A DNA stretch of 6,274 nucleotides from a bacterium (GCA_030588935.1 JAUUWR010000054.1:1-6274), one strand, 5' to 3'; shown: positions 1 through 5,039, counted from the first letter of the stretch. A program made the numbers and translations. The notes: generated from the sequence alone by a model not told the origin.

Positions 1-14
1 AGAAGTAGTCCCTA

Positions 15-39
15 ACACAACATTTATAAAAGGTTGTGT
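15..39 (+). promoter_or_regulatory. glyS core promoter inside a 7-bp inverted repeat
   Basis: The TATA box TTTATAAA (23-30) is centred about 25 nt before the ATG at 52, so the glyS transcript should be nearly leaderless. It sits in the 11-nt spacer of a perfect inverted repeat, ACACAAC (15-21) and GTTGTGT (33-39). A dyad that brackets a TATA box is the usual geometry of an archaeal repressor operator, because bound protein would block TBP/TFB. The TATA call follows from spacing; the operator role is inference. Confidence 0.6.
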
Positions 40-51
40 AGTGGGTAAGAT

Positions 52-1767
52 ATGTATATTATTAAAAAAACAATTTCAGGGCATGATTATTATTATTTGA
101 GAGCGAGTGTTAGGGATAAAGGGAAAGTTATTAGCAAGAATATTGCTTATTTGGGTAAGGATAGGAAGGATGCTGAGAAAAAGGCGAAAGGGATAATTAA
201 AGGGATAGAATCTAAAACTCTTTTAACTAATAATCTTATAAAGAAGAGAGCGAGAGATGGTGAGATTAAGCGCGATATTGAGGAGAAGATTAGAGGTATT
301 GAAAAAAATAAGATAAAAAAAGAATTAACAATTGAGGATCTGGCAAATTTTTGCAAGAAAAAGGGTTTTGTTTTTAGGTCGAGTGATATTTATGGGGGTT
401 TTTCTGGTTTTTGGGATTTTGGTGGACTTGGTATTGAGCTTTTTAATAATATTAAGAAAGAATGGTGGGATTATTTTGTTCAGGAAAACGAGAATATGAT
501 GGGAATAGAGAGTTCTATTATTTCTCATCCAGTTATTTGGAAAGCTTCTGGTCATTTAGAAAGTTTTAAAGATGTAATGGGAAAATGCAAAAAATGCGGC
601 AAGCTTATGAAATTAGAAGAAGGAGAATGTTCTTGCGGCGGCAGTTTAGAGAAAGCAGAGGATTTTAATTTAATGTTTGAGACTAAAGTTGGAGTAGATG
701 AAAGTTCTGATGTGGCTTATTTGAGGCCAGAAACAGCTCAAGGAATGTTTACTGATTTTAAACTTGTGCAGCAAACTTCAAGGCAGCAACTTCCTTTTGG
801 TATAGCTCAAATAGGAAAATGCTTTAGGAATGAGATAGCTCCCCGCGACTTTTTGTTTAGGAGCAGAGAGTTTACAATAGGAGAATTTGAGTTTTTTATT
901 CATCCTGATGAGAGGGAATGCAGTTTACTTAGCAAGAAACATTTAAATCTAAAAATTAATTTGGTTGATTCTGAAACTCAGAAAAAAGGAAAACAAGAGG
1001 CAAAGGAAGTTAGTGTTGGGGAAATGTTGAAAAAAAAGAAGCTGGGTGACTGGCATGCTTATTGGCTTGCAGAACAGGTTTTGTGGTTTAATGGTTTGGG
1101 ATTGACAGACATAAAAATAAGGGAGCATATGAAAGATGAGTTGAGTCATTATTCTTCTGCAACTTTTGATATAGATTATGAATATGTTTTTGGCAGCAAG
1201 GAAGTTGCAGGTATTGCAGACAGAGGACAATATGATTTGAAACAACATCAAAAAGAAAGTAAGCAAAGCTTGGATGTTTTTGATGAAGAATCTGGCAAAA
1301 AGGTTGTTGCAAGAGTTATAGAGCCCACTTTTGGCATGGAAAGAATTTTTTTAGCTGTTTTGACAAAAGCATATTTTTATGATGAATCAAGAGGCAATGT
1401 TGTTTTGAGATTGAATCCGAAATTATCTCCAATTAAAGCAGCTGTATTTCCTATTGTTAAACAACTAAAATATATTAAAATGGCTGAACAGATTGTAAAT
1501 GATTTAAAAAAAGAGTTTAATGTTATTTATGACAAATCTGGTTCAATTGGCCGGAGGTATTCAAGAAATGATGAGGTAGGAACTCCTTACTGCATAACTA
1601 TCGACGATAAAAGCCCTAAACAGAAAGACTGCACTATTAGGAATAGAGATGATACTAAGCAGATTAGAGTTAAGATAAAGGATTTAAAAGAAGTTATAAA
1701 GAAGTTGATTAATGGAGAGATAGAATTTAAAAAAGCTGGGAGATTAGTTGAGACGAGGAAAAAATAG
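52..1767 (+). CDS. glyS: Glycyl-tRNA synthetase (class II, alpha2 type) with N-terminal extension
   Basis: Cytoplasmic enzyme that charges tRNA-Gly with glycine using ATP. The catalytic core starts near residue 92. Motif 1 is the region FRSSDIYGGFSGFWDFGG (108-125). A zinc-ribbon-like insert has C179, C182, C193 and C195. AYLRPETAQG (222-231) is followed by motif 2, FRNEIAPRDFLFRSREF (258-274). GIADR (387-391) precedes motif 3, IEPTFGMERI (423-432). The anticodon-binding domain runs from about 455, with GSIGRRYSRNDEVGTPYC (497-514). These segments look closer to the dimeric bacterial GlyRS than to the archaeal/eukaryotic form with long insertions. Residues 1-91 are extra: a module YYYLRASVRDKGKVISKN...YLGK (13-36) and a charged helical linker. 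No Met lies between residues 1 and 149, and TATA spacing supports this start. The usual GPLG reads GGLG (124-127). Confidence 0.96.
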   Translation: MYIIKKTISGHDYYYLRASVRDKGKVISKNIAYLGKDRKDAEKKAKGIIKGIESKTLLTNNLIKKRARDGEIKRDIEEKIRGIEKNKIKKELTIEDLANFCKKKGFVFRSSDIYGGFSGFWDFGGLGIELFNNIKKEWWDYFVQENENMMGIESSIISHPVIWKASGHLESFKDVMGKCKKCGKLMKLEEGECSCGGSLEKAEDFNLMFETKVGVDESSDVAYLRPETAQGMFTDFKLVQQTSRQQLPFGIAQIGKCFRNEIAPRDFLFRSREFTIGEFEFFIHPDERECSLLSKKHLNLKINLVDSETQKKGKQEAKEVSVGEMLKKKKLGDWHAYWLAEQVLWFNGLGLTDIKIREHMKDELSHYSSATFDIDYEYVFGSKEVAGIADRGQYDLKQHQKESKQSLDVFDEESGKKVVARVIEPTFGMERIFLAVLTKAYFYDESRGNVVLRLNPKLSPIKAAVFPIVKQLKYIKMAEQIVNDLKKEFNVIYDKSGSIGRRYSRNDEVGTPYCITIDDKSPKQKDCTIRNRDDTKQIRVKIKDLKEVIKKLINGEIEFKKAGRLVETRKK

Positions 1768-1781
1768 GTATTAATAAGGCT

Positions 1782-1803
1782 CGCTCACTTTGTTCGCTTA
1801 CTT
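1782..1803. repeat. Short GC-richer tandem direct repeat CGCTYACTT x2
   Basis: CGCTCACTT (1782-1790) and CGCTTACTT (1795-1803) are separated by TGTT, just after the glyS stop. One base differs between the two copies. The segment is richer in G+C than the surrounding spacer and is not part of the structured element that follows. Its function is unknown. Confidence 0.4.
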
Positions 1804-1815
1804 ATATTATAGACT

Positions 1816-1895
1816 TATAATAAATAAAATATTAATAGGGCGATTGAGAAGCTTTAGGTTTATGAGTATAGCTTAATGATGCAATAAAATATTAA
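1816..1895 (+). repeat. Structured intergenic element E1
   Basis: A candidate member of the repeated intergenic family. It opens with TATAATAAATAAAATATT (1816-1833), identical to the start of E2. A GC-richer core follows from 1838 (GGGCG), with a hairpin AAGCT/AGCTT (1849-1853 with 1870-1874), extendable by two pairs past a T-T mismatch. The element ends in AATAAAATATTAA (1883-1895), which also looks like the TATA region of the next gene. Its core is the most diverged of the four main copies: GAGAAGCTTTAG stands where the others have AGAAGA...CTTAAG. Confidence 0.45.
1884..1895 (+). promoter_or_regulatory. TATA region of the polyprenol-kinase-like gene
   Basis: ATAAAATATTAA is centred about 22 nt before the ATG at 1911, consistent with a leaderless transcript. 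No Shine-Dalgarno is visible in the A-rich stretch before the ATG. The box overlaps the 3' end of element E1, as also happens at E4. Confidence 0.45.
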
Positions 1896-1910
1896 GAGAT
1901 AAAATATAAA

Positions 1911-2555
1911 ATGAGATGGAATCTTAAAAGAGAGCTGGCAAGAAAATTTGTTCACTTATTCTCAATTTTCATCTTGTTTGTTTATTTTATTGCTGCAGAT
2001 TTCTTTGACAGGAATATTGCTTTATTAATTTTAGTTTTGGTTTTGATTGTATCCTTGGAATTTGAATATTTAAGAATAGAAATTGGAAGGAAAATTCCTT
2101 TTTTTAATTATCTCTGGAAATATTTAAGGAGGAAAAAAGAAAAGGGGAAATTGGGCGGGGAGGTTTTCTTTTTAATCGGAAGTATTTTGGTTTTGTCTAT
2201 TTTTGATATAAGAATCGCTATGGCAGCTATTTTAATGACAACTTTTGGAGATATGGCTGCTGCGTTGATTGGAAAAAAATTCGGCAAACATTATTTGAAA
2301 TTATTAAAAGACAGAGCATGGGAGGGCATATTTGCAGAATTTATCGTCGATATAATAATTGGTTTTATTATTTTTATTGCAGTGGGTTCTGGTTTAATTT
2401 ATGATTTAAAAATTTGGATGGTTATTTTAGTAATGGCATTGACTGCGACTTTTGTTGAAACAATTATTTATAAAATGGATGATAATTTATTAATCCCGAT
2501 TTTTTCAGGATTTAATGGGCAGATTGTTTTGCTTTTATTAAACTGGTTTTTTTAG
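1911..2555 (+). CDS. SEC59/VTE5-family polyprenol kinase-like membrane protein
   Basis: Polytopic membrane protein of the CTP-dependent prenol kinase/phosphatidate cytidylyltransferase superfamily. The family includes dolichol kinase, phytol kinase and geranylgeraniol kinase, which phosphorylate prenols with CTP. Visible family marks are ELARKFVH (8-15), GDMAAALIGKKFGKH (113-127), WEGIFAE (137-143) and, near the end, E183, D190-D191-N192 and P196. About seven hydrophobic segments occur (near 14-30, 36-53, 84-98, 102-120, 140-160, 167-186, 193-212). The Lys usually seen just before the EG motif appears to be replaced (DRAWEG). At 214 aa it is of normal length for small archaeal members. The substrate cannot be read from sequence; an archaeal lipid or dolichol-type glycan carrier is likely. 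A T7 run (2547-2553) overlaps the stop codon and may end the transcript. Confidence 0.82.
   Translation: MRWNLKRELARKFVHLFSIFILFVYFIAADFFDRNIALLILVLVLIVSLEFEYLRIEIGRKIPFFNYLWKYLRRKKEKGKLGGEVFFLIGSILVLSIFDIRIAMAAILMTTFGDMAAALIGKKFGKHYLKLLKDRAWEGIFAEFIVDIIIGFIIFIAVGSGLIYDLKIWMVILVMALTATFVETIIYKMDDNLLIPIFSGFNGQIVLLLLNWFF
2547..2553 (+). terminator. T-run terminator overlapping the stop codon
   Basis: Seven consecutive T residues (2547-2553) run into the TAG stop of the kinase-like gene, preceded by the T-rich codons GTTTTGCTTTTATT. Archaeal RNA polymerase terminates at such U-tracts without a hairpin. The element and promoter downstream fit an end of transcription here. Confidence 0.4.
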
Positions 2556-2596
2556 AAAAAATAGCTAAGAAGATGTGAAGACAAGAAATAAATATC

Positions 2597-2700
2597 TATA
2601 ATAAATAAAATATTTATGGCTCGGGGTAGAAGATTAAGCGAGCATAAAAGAACTTAAGCTGTTCATCTGAGAAGCTAATAAAATTTATATCATATTAGAT
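2597..2700 (+). repeat. Structured intergenic element E2
   Basis: One of the two clearest copies of the intergenic family. It begins with the same 18 nt as E1 (2597-2614). A hairpin follows, GCTCG (2619-2623) with CGAGC (2639-2643), around a 15-nt loop holding AGAAGATTAAG. A second hairpin pairs AGC/TTC (2657-2659, 2662-2664) with GAA/GCT (2671-2676) around the loop ATCTGA. The 57 nt at 2631-2687 align with 5066-5122 of E5, with 32 of the first 39 bases identical. Outer segments TATCTA (2595-2600) and TAGATA (2696-2701) can pair and close the element. No ORF lies inside. Confidence 0.6.
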
Positions 2701-2705
2701 AAAAA

Positions 2706-2740
2706 GAAAAATTTGGCTGTCCAAAGGCGACAAATTTTTC
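2706..2740 (+). promoter_or_regulatory. Mutually exclusive hairpins ahead of the VTT gene
   Basis: GAAAAATTTG (2706-2715) and CAAATTTTTC (2731-2740) form a perfect 10-bp inverted repeat with a 15-nt loop. Inside it, TTTGG (2712-2716) and CCAAA (2721-2725) form a 5-bp stem with loop CTGT, which uses bases of the first stem. Only one fold can form at a time. The 3' arm carries five T residues and abuts the TATA box of the next gene. It could be a terminator for E2 transcription or an operator; neither is proven. Confidence 0.4.
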
Positions 2741-2741
2741 A

Positions 2742-2753
2742 TTAATATAAATA
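2742..2753 (+). promoter_or_regulatory. TATA region of the VTT-domain gene
   Basis: TTAATATAAATA is centred about 20 nt before the ATG at 2767, with only A-rich sequence between and no Shine-Dalgarno. This fits a leaderless or near-leaderless archaeal promoter. Confidence 0.5.
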
Positions 2754-2766
2754 ACATAAACTAAAA

Positions 2767-3327
2767 ATGAGAAAAAAATTAAAATCAAAGATATTTATCG
2801 CGGTTCTTTTTTTGATAGTAATTGGAATTTTATTATTGGTTCTTTTTAATTTAGATTATTTTAATGAGGTTGTTGAAGATTATGTTAAAAAATATGGTTT
2901 GATTGGAATTTTGGTTTTGAGTTTTTTTGCAGATTTGTTAGAGCAGCCAATTGGGCCGGAAGTTTCAGCTTCACTTGGTGTTTTGTTTGGTTTGAATATA
3001 GTGCTGGTGCTGGTTTTTTCTATTGTTGGGAGTTATGGTGGGAGTTTAATTAATTATTTTATTGGAAAGAAATATTTGTCTTTTGAAGTAAAGCAAGCTT
3101 TGGATTCTGGAGATTATAAGCGATGGTATAAGCTTTTTTATAAATATGGAAAGTTGGCTTTGGTTTTGGCTGCTATTAGTCCTATTCCCTGGGTTGCTTT
3201 TTGCTGGTTAGCAGGGAGTTTTAAAATGAAGATAAGGCAATTTGTTCTTTATGGGCTGATTCCAAGGGCTGCAAGAATTTTGACAGTTGTTTTGTTTGTC
3301 TGGTATTTATATGCTTTTTTGGTATAA
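2767..3327 (+). CDS. VTT/DedA-type (SNARE-associated) membrane protein
   Basis: Integral membrane protein of the VTT domain family (DedA, YqaA, TMEM41/VMP1 relatives), whose studied members move or scramble lipids or support membrane homeostasis. After a basic N-terminus there is a TM segment at 9-28. The VTT core follows: LEQPIGPEVSASLGVLFG (58-75) with family-typical Glu and Pro, GSYGGSLINYFIGKK (88-102) resembling the G...G....Y.IGR block, and SPIPWVAFCWLAGSFKM (138-154). A last TM spans about 168-185. The Arg pair of classic DedA (RF.P..R) is absent here; the SPIP form resembles the YqaA-like branch. At 186 aa it is a usual length. The start is set by the TATA spacing. T-rich codons and T tracts at 3314-3355 probably terminate transcription. 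Upstream lies a kinase-like membrane protein, but the two have separate promoters. Confidence 0.83.
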   Translation: MRKKLKSKIFIAVLFLIVIGILLLVLFNLDYFNEVVEDYVKKYGLIGILVLSFFADLLEQPIGPEVSASLGVLFGLNIVLVLVFSIVGSYGGSLINYFIGKKYLSFEVKQALDSGDYKRWYKLFYKYGKLALVLAAISPIPWVAFCWLAGSFKMKIRQFVLYGLIPRAARILTVVLFVWYLYAFLV

Positions 3328-3331
3328 TATA

Positions 3332-3355
3332 TTTTCTATTACCTATTTATTTTTA
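3332..3355 (+). terminator. T-rich terminator after the VTT gene
   Basis: TTTTCTATT followed shortly by TTTATTTTT lies a few nucleotides after the VTT stop. Clustered T tracts without a hairpin are the usual archaeal termination signal. TTTTTAAAATA at the 3' end could alternatively serve as a TATA box. Confidence 0.4.
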
Positions 3356-3372
3356 AAATAAAGTTGTTTATT

Positions 3373-3445
3373 ATATCTGAAGATATTAGTAATATAAAAT
3401 AAAGTCTTAGAAGAGAAGACTAATTTGATATGGTGAGAGATTAGG
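3373..3445 (+). promoter_or_regulatory. Nudix gene leader: dyad, TATA box and hairpin (possible element E3)
   Basis: A 6-bp dyad ATATCT-GA-AGATAT (3373-3386) directly precedes TATAAAATA (3393-3401). A hairpin AGTCTT (3403-3408) / AAGACT (3416-3421) has the loop AGAAGAG. The string AGAAGAGAAGACTAAT resembles AGAAGAGAACTTAAGC of E5, so this may be a diverged family member. Transcription from this TATA would start near 3420 and leave a leader of about 60 nt, unlike the leaderless neighbours. Confidence 0.35.
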
Positions 3446-3465
3446 AGAGTTTTGATTAATAAAAT

Positions 3466-3472
3466 GGAGAGG
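3466..3472 (+). promoter_or_regulatory. Shine-Dalgarno of the Nudix gene
   Basis: GGAGAGG ends 7 nt before the ATG at 3480 and fixes that start over the nearby ATGs at 3464 and 3475, which are out of frame. It is the only strong ribosome-binding site in the window, which implies a leadered mRNA. Confidence 0.7.
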
Positions 3473-3479
3473 ATATGCT

Positions 3480-3971
3480 ATGTCTGATAAAAATAAGGTG
3501 CATTATGTGGTTGTAACAGGGATTCTTGTAAAAAATGGGAAATATCTGATTACAAAAAGAGCTGATTGGGAAAAAGCATTTCCTGGAATGTGGACAGTTC
3601 CTGGGGGGAAGTTGGAAGTTTTGGATTATGCATTAAAACAAAAAGATACTGGTTCTCATTGGTATAATGTTCTTGAGAATTTGCTGAAGAGGGAAATTAA
3701 GGAAGAAGTTGGATTGGATGTTAAGAATATTGGTTATGTTACAAGCTTGGTTTATATTCGGCCTGATGAGGTTCCTTGTTTGATTATAAGTTTGTTTGCT
3801 GAACCAGAAGAAGGAGAGATTAAGTTATGTGATGCATTAACAGAATATAAATGGGTTGATATTAATGAAGCTAAAAATTATGAATTAATTGAAGGGATTT
3901 ATGAGGAGCTTGTTATTTTAGATGAGTTTTTGAAGAAAGGGAAAGATATGGAATGGGGGAAGGAAGGATAA
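3480..3971 (+). CDS. Nudix hydrolase with enlarged Nudix box
   Basis: Soluble pyrophosphohydrolase that would cleave a nucleoside diphosphate linked to another group, with metal held by the Nudix glutamates. The fold is visible: a first strand YVVVTGILVKNGKYLITKR (9-27), FPGMWTVPGGKLE (34-46), then REIKEEVG (71-78), which is the RE..EE.G half of the box, and a C-terminal strand-helix part ending near 150. Between PGGKLE and REIKEE lie 24 residues instead of the usual dozen or so. The insert includes KDTGSHWYN (55-63), and no Glu occurs at the expected GX5E position. I recall Nudix proteins with a similar DTSDHWYNVLE-like insert, so this may be a defined subfamily. The substrate is unknown; ADP-ribose, a dNTP or an oxidised nucleotide are possible. 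A strong Shine-Dalgarno sits 7 nt upstream. Confidence 0.88.
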   Translation: MSDKNKVHYVVVTGILVKNGKYLITKRADWEKAFPGMWTVPGGKLEVLDYALKQKDTGSHWYNVLENLLKREIKEEVGLDVKNIGYVTSLVYIRPDEVPCLIISLFAEPEEGEIKLCDALTEYKWVDINEAKNYELIEGIYEELVILDEFLKKGKDMEWGKEG

Positions 3972-3995
3972 TGTTTAAAAATATGTGAGCAGTTT

Positions 3996-4103
3996 ACTAA
4001 TATTATAATATTACTAACTTTACAAGAATATAAGTTCGAGAGATGAAGATGCTTAAGCGTGAACAGCTCATCGATAGAGCTTAATGAATTATAAAATATT
4101 AGT
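3996..4103 (+). repeat. Structured intergenic element E4, closed by a terminal inverted repeat
   Basis: ACTAATATT (3996-4004) pairs perfectly with AATATTAGT (4095-4103) and would close the element. The left arm lies in the 16-nt palindrome TAATATTATAATATTA (3998-4013). TTTACAAGAATAT (4019-4031) is identical to E5 (5057-5069). Inside are two hairpins: GTTC (4034-4037) with GAAC (4061-4064), around a loop containing GAAGATGCTTAAGCG, and AGCTC (4065-4069) with GAGCT (4077-4081), around ATCGATA. The first loop matches the first loop of E2 (AGAAGATTAAGCG) apart from an inserted GC. The element contains no ORF. Confidence 0.58.
4090..4099 (+). promoter_or_regulatory. TATA box of the HIT gene
   Basis: TATAAAATAT lies within this span, about 25 nt before the ATG at 4119, so the HIT mRNA should be leaderless. 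The box overlaps the right arm of element E4, so the element is upstream of the start site rather than in the mRNA leader. Confidence 0.55.
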
Positions 4104-4118
4104 TAAAAATAAATAAAA

Positions 4119-4484
4119 ATGGAAGACTGCATATTTTGCAAGATTGTGAAGGGAGAAGCTCCTGCAGAAAAAGTTTATGAAGATGAGAATTTTATTGGGT
4201 TTTTAGATGTGAATCAGGTTACAGATGGGAAAACCTTGATTGTTCCTAAAAAACATTATAAAACACTTTTAGATATGCCTTCAAGTCTTGGTAATGAAAT
4301 GTTAGAAGCTATTAAGAAAGTTGGTTTGGATTTGATTGATAAAGGCAAGGCAGAGGGATTTAATGTTTTAATAAATAATTTTGAAGTTGCAGGGCAGGTT
4401 GTTCCTCATGCGCATATACATATTCTTCCGAGGAAGAAAGAGGATGGGTTGAAAAGGATGTATTTAGAGGATGCTAAGAAATAA
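4119..4484 (+). CDS. HIT-family (Hint-like) nucleotide hydrolase
   Basis: Small cytoplasmic protein of the histidine-triad family; Hint-type members hydrolyse nucleoside phosphoramidates and aminoacyl-adenylates. The N-terminal CIFC (4-7), KGEAPAEKVYEDE (11-23) and FLDVNQVTDGKTLIVPKKHY (28-47) are typical, and the triad is PHAHIHILPR (96-105) with H97, H99 and H101, preceded by NNFEVAGQ (86-93). Length (121 aa) is normal. One deviation is K38 where most relatives have His in the GHTL/GHLL position; together with the two Cys this often forms part of a zinc site. A 31-nt gap would separate the stop from the upstream TTG of the next frame, but that gene has its own TATA. The pairing with a nearby aminoacyl-tRNA synthetase is suggestive only. 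Confidence 0.93.
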   Translation: MEDCIFCKIVKGEAPAEKVYEDENFIGFLDVNQVTDGKTLIVPKKHYKTLLDMPSSLGNEMLEAIKKVGLDLIDKGKAEGFNVLINNFEVAGQVVPHAHIHILPRKKEDGLKRMYLEDAKK

Positions 4485-4493
4485 AGTTTTTAG

Positions 4494-4508
4494 TATATAA
4501 ATATTTAA
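4494..4508 (+). promoter_or_regulatory. TATA region of the 4533 gene
   Basis: TATATAAATA (4494-4503) followed by TTTAAAAA (4504-4511) lies 25-35 nt before the ATG at 4533. This spacing supports a leaderless or very short-leader transcript starting at that ATG, and argues against the upstream TTG at 4515, which would fall before or at the transcription start. Confidence 0.55.
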
Positions 4509-4532
4509 AAAATCTTGTTTTATAAGTTTTTG

Positions 4533-4922
4533 ATGGGAGAAAATGAATTAAAAACCATACCTGAACAAAGGTTTAGTTATGATGCTTGGGTTATTTCCAA
4601 AGAATTTTGTGAAGTAATTGATAGGCTTCCATATTATTCAGGGGTTATTTTAGAAGGTGGTGAGAAAGTTAATCTTGGTTTTATGAGGGGTAGTGGTTTT
4701 AATCCGATTATTTCTTTGGATACTTATTTGAAGGGGGTCATTTATGCTAAACTTAAAAGTAAATGTTCTAATACTTATGTTCCAAGGGAATTGGAATCTA
4801 AAGTAAATGAAAGGATGGAAAAACTTTTTAGAGAGGATATTCAGCCTTTTAGTTTAGTAGGATTTGATTGTTCTGTTAATGAAATGTTAGAGAGATTACA
4901 AAAAGAGGATTCTCAGAAATAA
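4533..4922 (+). CDS. Unrecognised 129-aa soluble protein
   Basis: I do not recognise this protein. It is soluble, with no signal peptide or TM segment. Visible parts are YDAWVISKEFCEVIDRLPYY (16-35), a glycine-bearing strand-like stretch VILEGGEKVNLGFMRGSGFN (38-57), and a helical C-terminal half from about 60 with charged residues (RELESKVNERMEKLFRED, 85-102). There are three Cys (26, 78, 113) with no CxxC pair. The frame could start at the TTG at 4515 (135 aa), but the ATG at 4533 fits the promoter better. Its stop is 3 nt from the 3' end of the convergent tRNA gene. Codon use looks like the neighbours. Bona fide coding is likely because the frame spans the whole gap and has its own promoter. 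Confidence 0.7.
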   Translation: MGENELKTIPEQRFSYDAWVISKEFCEVIDRLPYYSGVILEGGEKVNLGFMRGSGFNPIISLDTYLKGVIYAKLKSKCSNTYVPRELESKVNERMEKLFREDIQPFSLVGFDCSVNEMLERLQKEDSQK

Positions 4923-4925
4923 AAA
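4917..4925 (-). terminator. T-run terminator of the tRNA gene
   Basis: On the minus strand, TTTTTATTT follows the discriminator base directly. The stretch overlaps the TAA stop of the convergent 4533 gene, so both genes share these bases. Confidence 0.6.
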
Positions 4926-4998
4926 TGGCTCTGGGGAGAGTTAAACTCCCGACCTCCTGCTTATGAGACAAGCGCTCTAATCGCTGAGCTACAGAGCC
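4926..4998 (-). tRNA. tRNA-Met (anticodon CAU), elongator-like, with A19-U56
   Basis: A complete 73-nt cloverleaf on the minus strand. The acceptor stem is GGCTCTG/CAGAGCC, the D stem GCTC/GAGC and the anticodon stem CTTGT/GCAGG (two G-U pairs) with loop CTCATAA. The variable loop is AGGTC and the T stem is GGGAG/CTCCC. The discriminator is A and CCA is not encoded. Anticodon CAU with G1-C72 argues against the archaeal initiator, which usually has A1-U72. The AGGTC variable loop favours elongator Met over tRNA-Ile2 (CAU, agmatidine-modified), which is not excluded. No intron is present. The D loop AGCGATTA gives G18 A19 and the T loop TTTAACT gives U56, so the almost universal G19-C56 pair is replaced by A19-U56. 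Confidence 0.93.
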
Positions 4999-5020
4999 AA
5001 AATTAAAAGCTAATTTTGGT

Positions 5021-5028
5021 TTAAAAAG
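5021..5028 (-). promoter_or_regulatory. TATA box of the tRNA gene
   Basis: On the minus strand CTTTTTAA lies 23-30 nt before the tRNA 5' end, with an A-rich BRE-like segment before it. This is the expected archaeal tRNA promoter position. Confidence 0.55.
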
Positions 5029-5039
5029 TTATTGCATTA

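Noticed and set aside
949..1312. Minus-strand frames inside glyS
   Set aside because: They are shadows of a strongly conserved synthetase gene with no family features or promoter; the same holds for the minus frames at 147-356 and 325-555.
2706..2740. Known riboswitch ahead of the VTT gene
   Set aside because: No fluoride, guanidine or other aptamer consensus that I can recall is present; only competing hairpins are seen.
4065..4081. AGCTC-loop-GAGCT in E4 as a tRNA D arm
   Set aside because: No acceptor, anticodon or T arm can be placed around it.
4515..4532. TTG start at 4515 for the unrecognised protein
   Set aside because: It lies at or before the expected transcription start from the TATA boxes at 4494-4511; the ATG at 4533 fits better.
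4926..4998. Initiator tRNA-Met
   Set aside because: Starts with G1-C72 and lacks the three G-C pairs in the anticodon stem typical of initiators.
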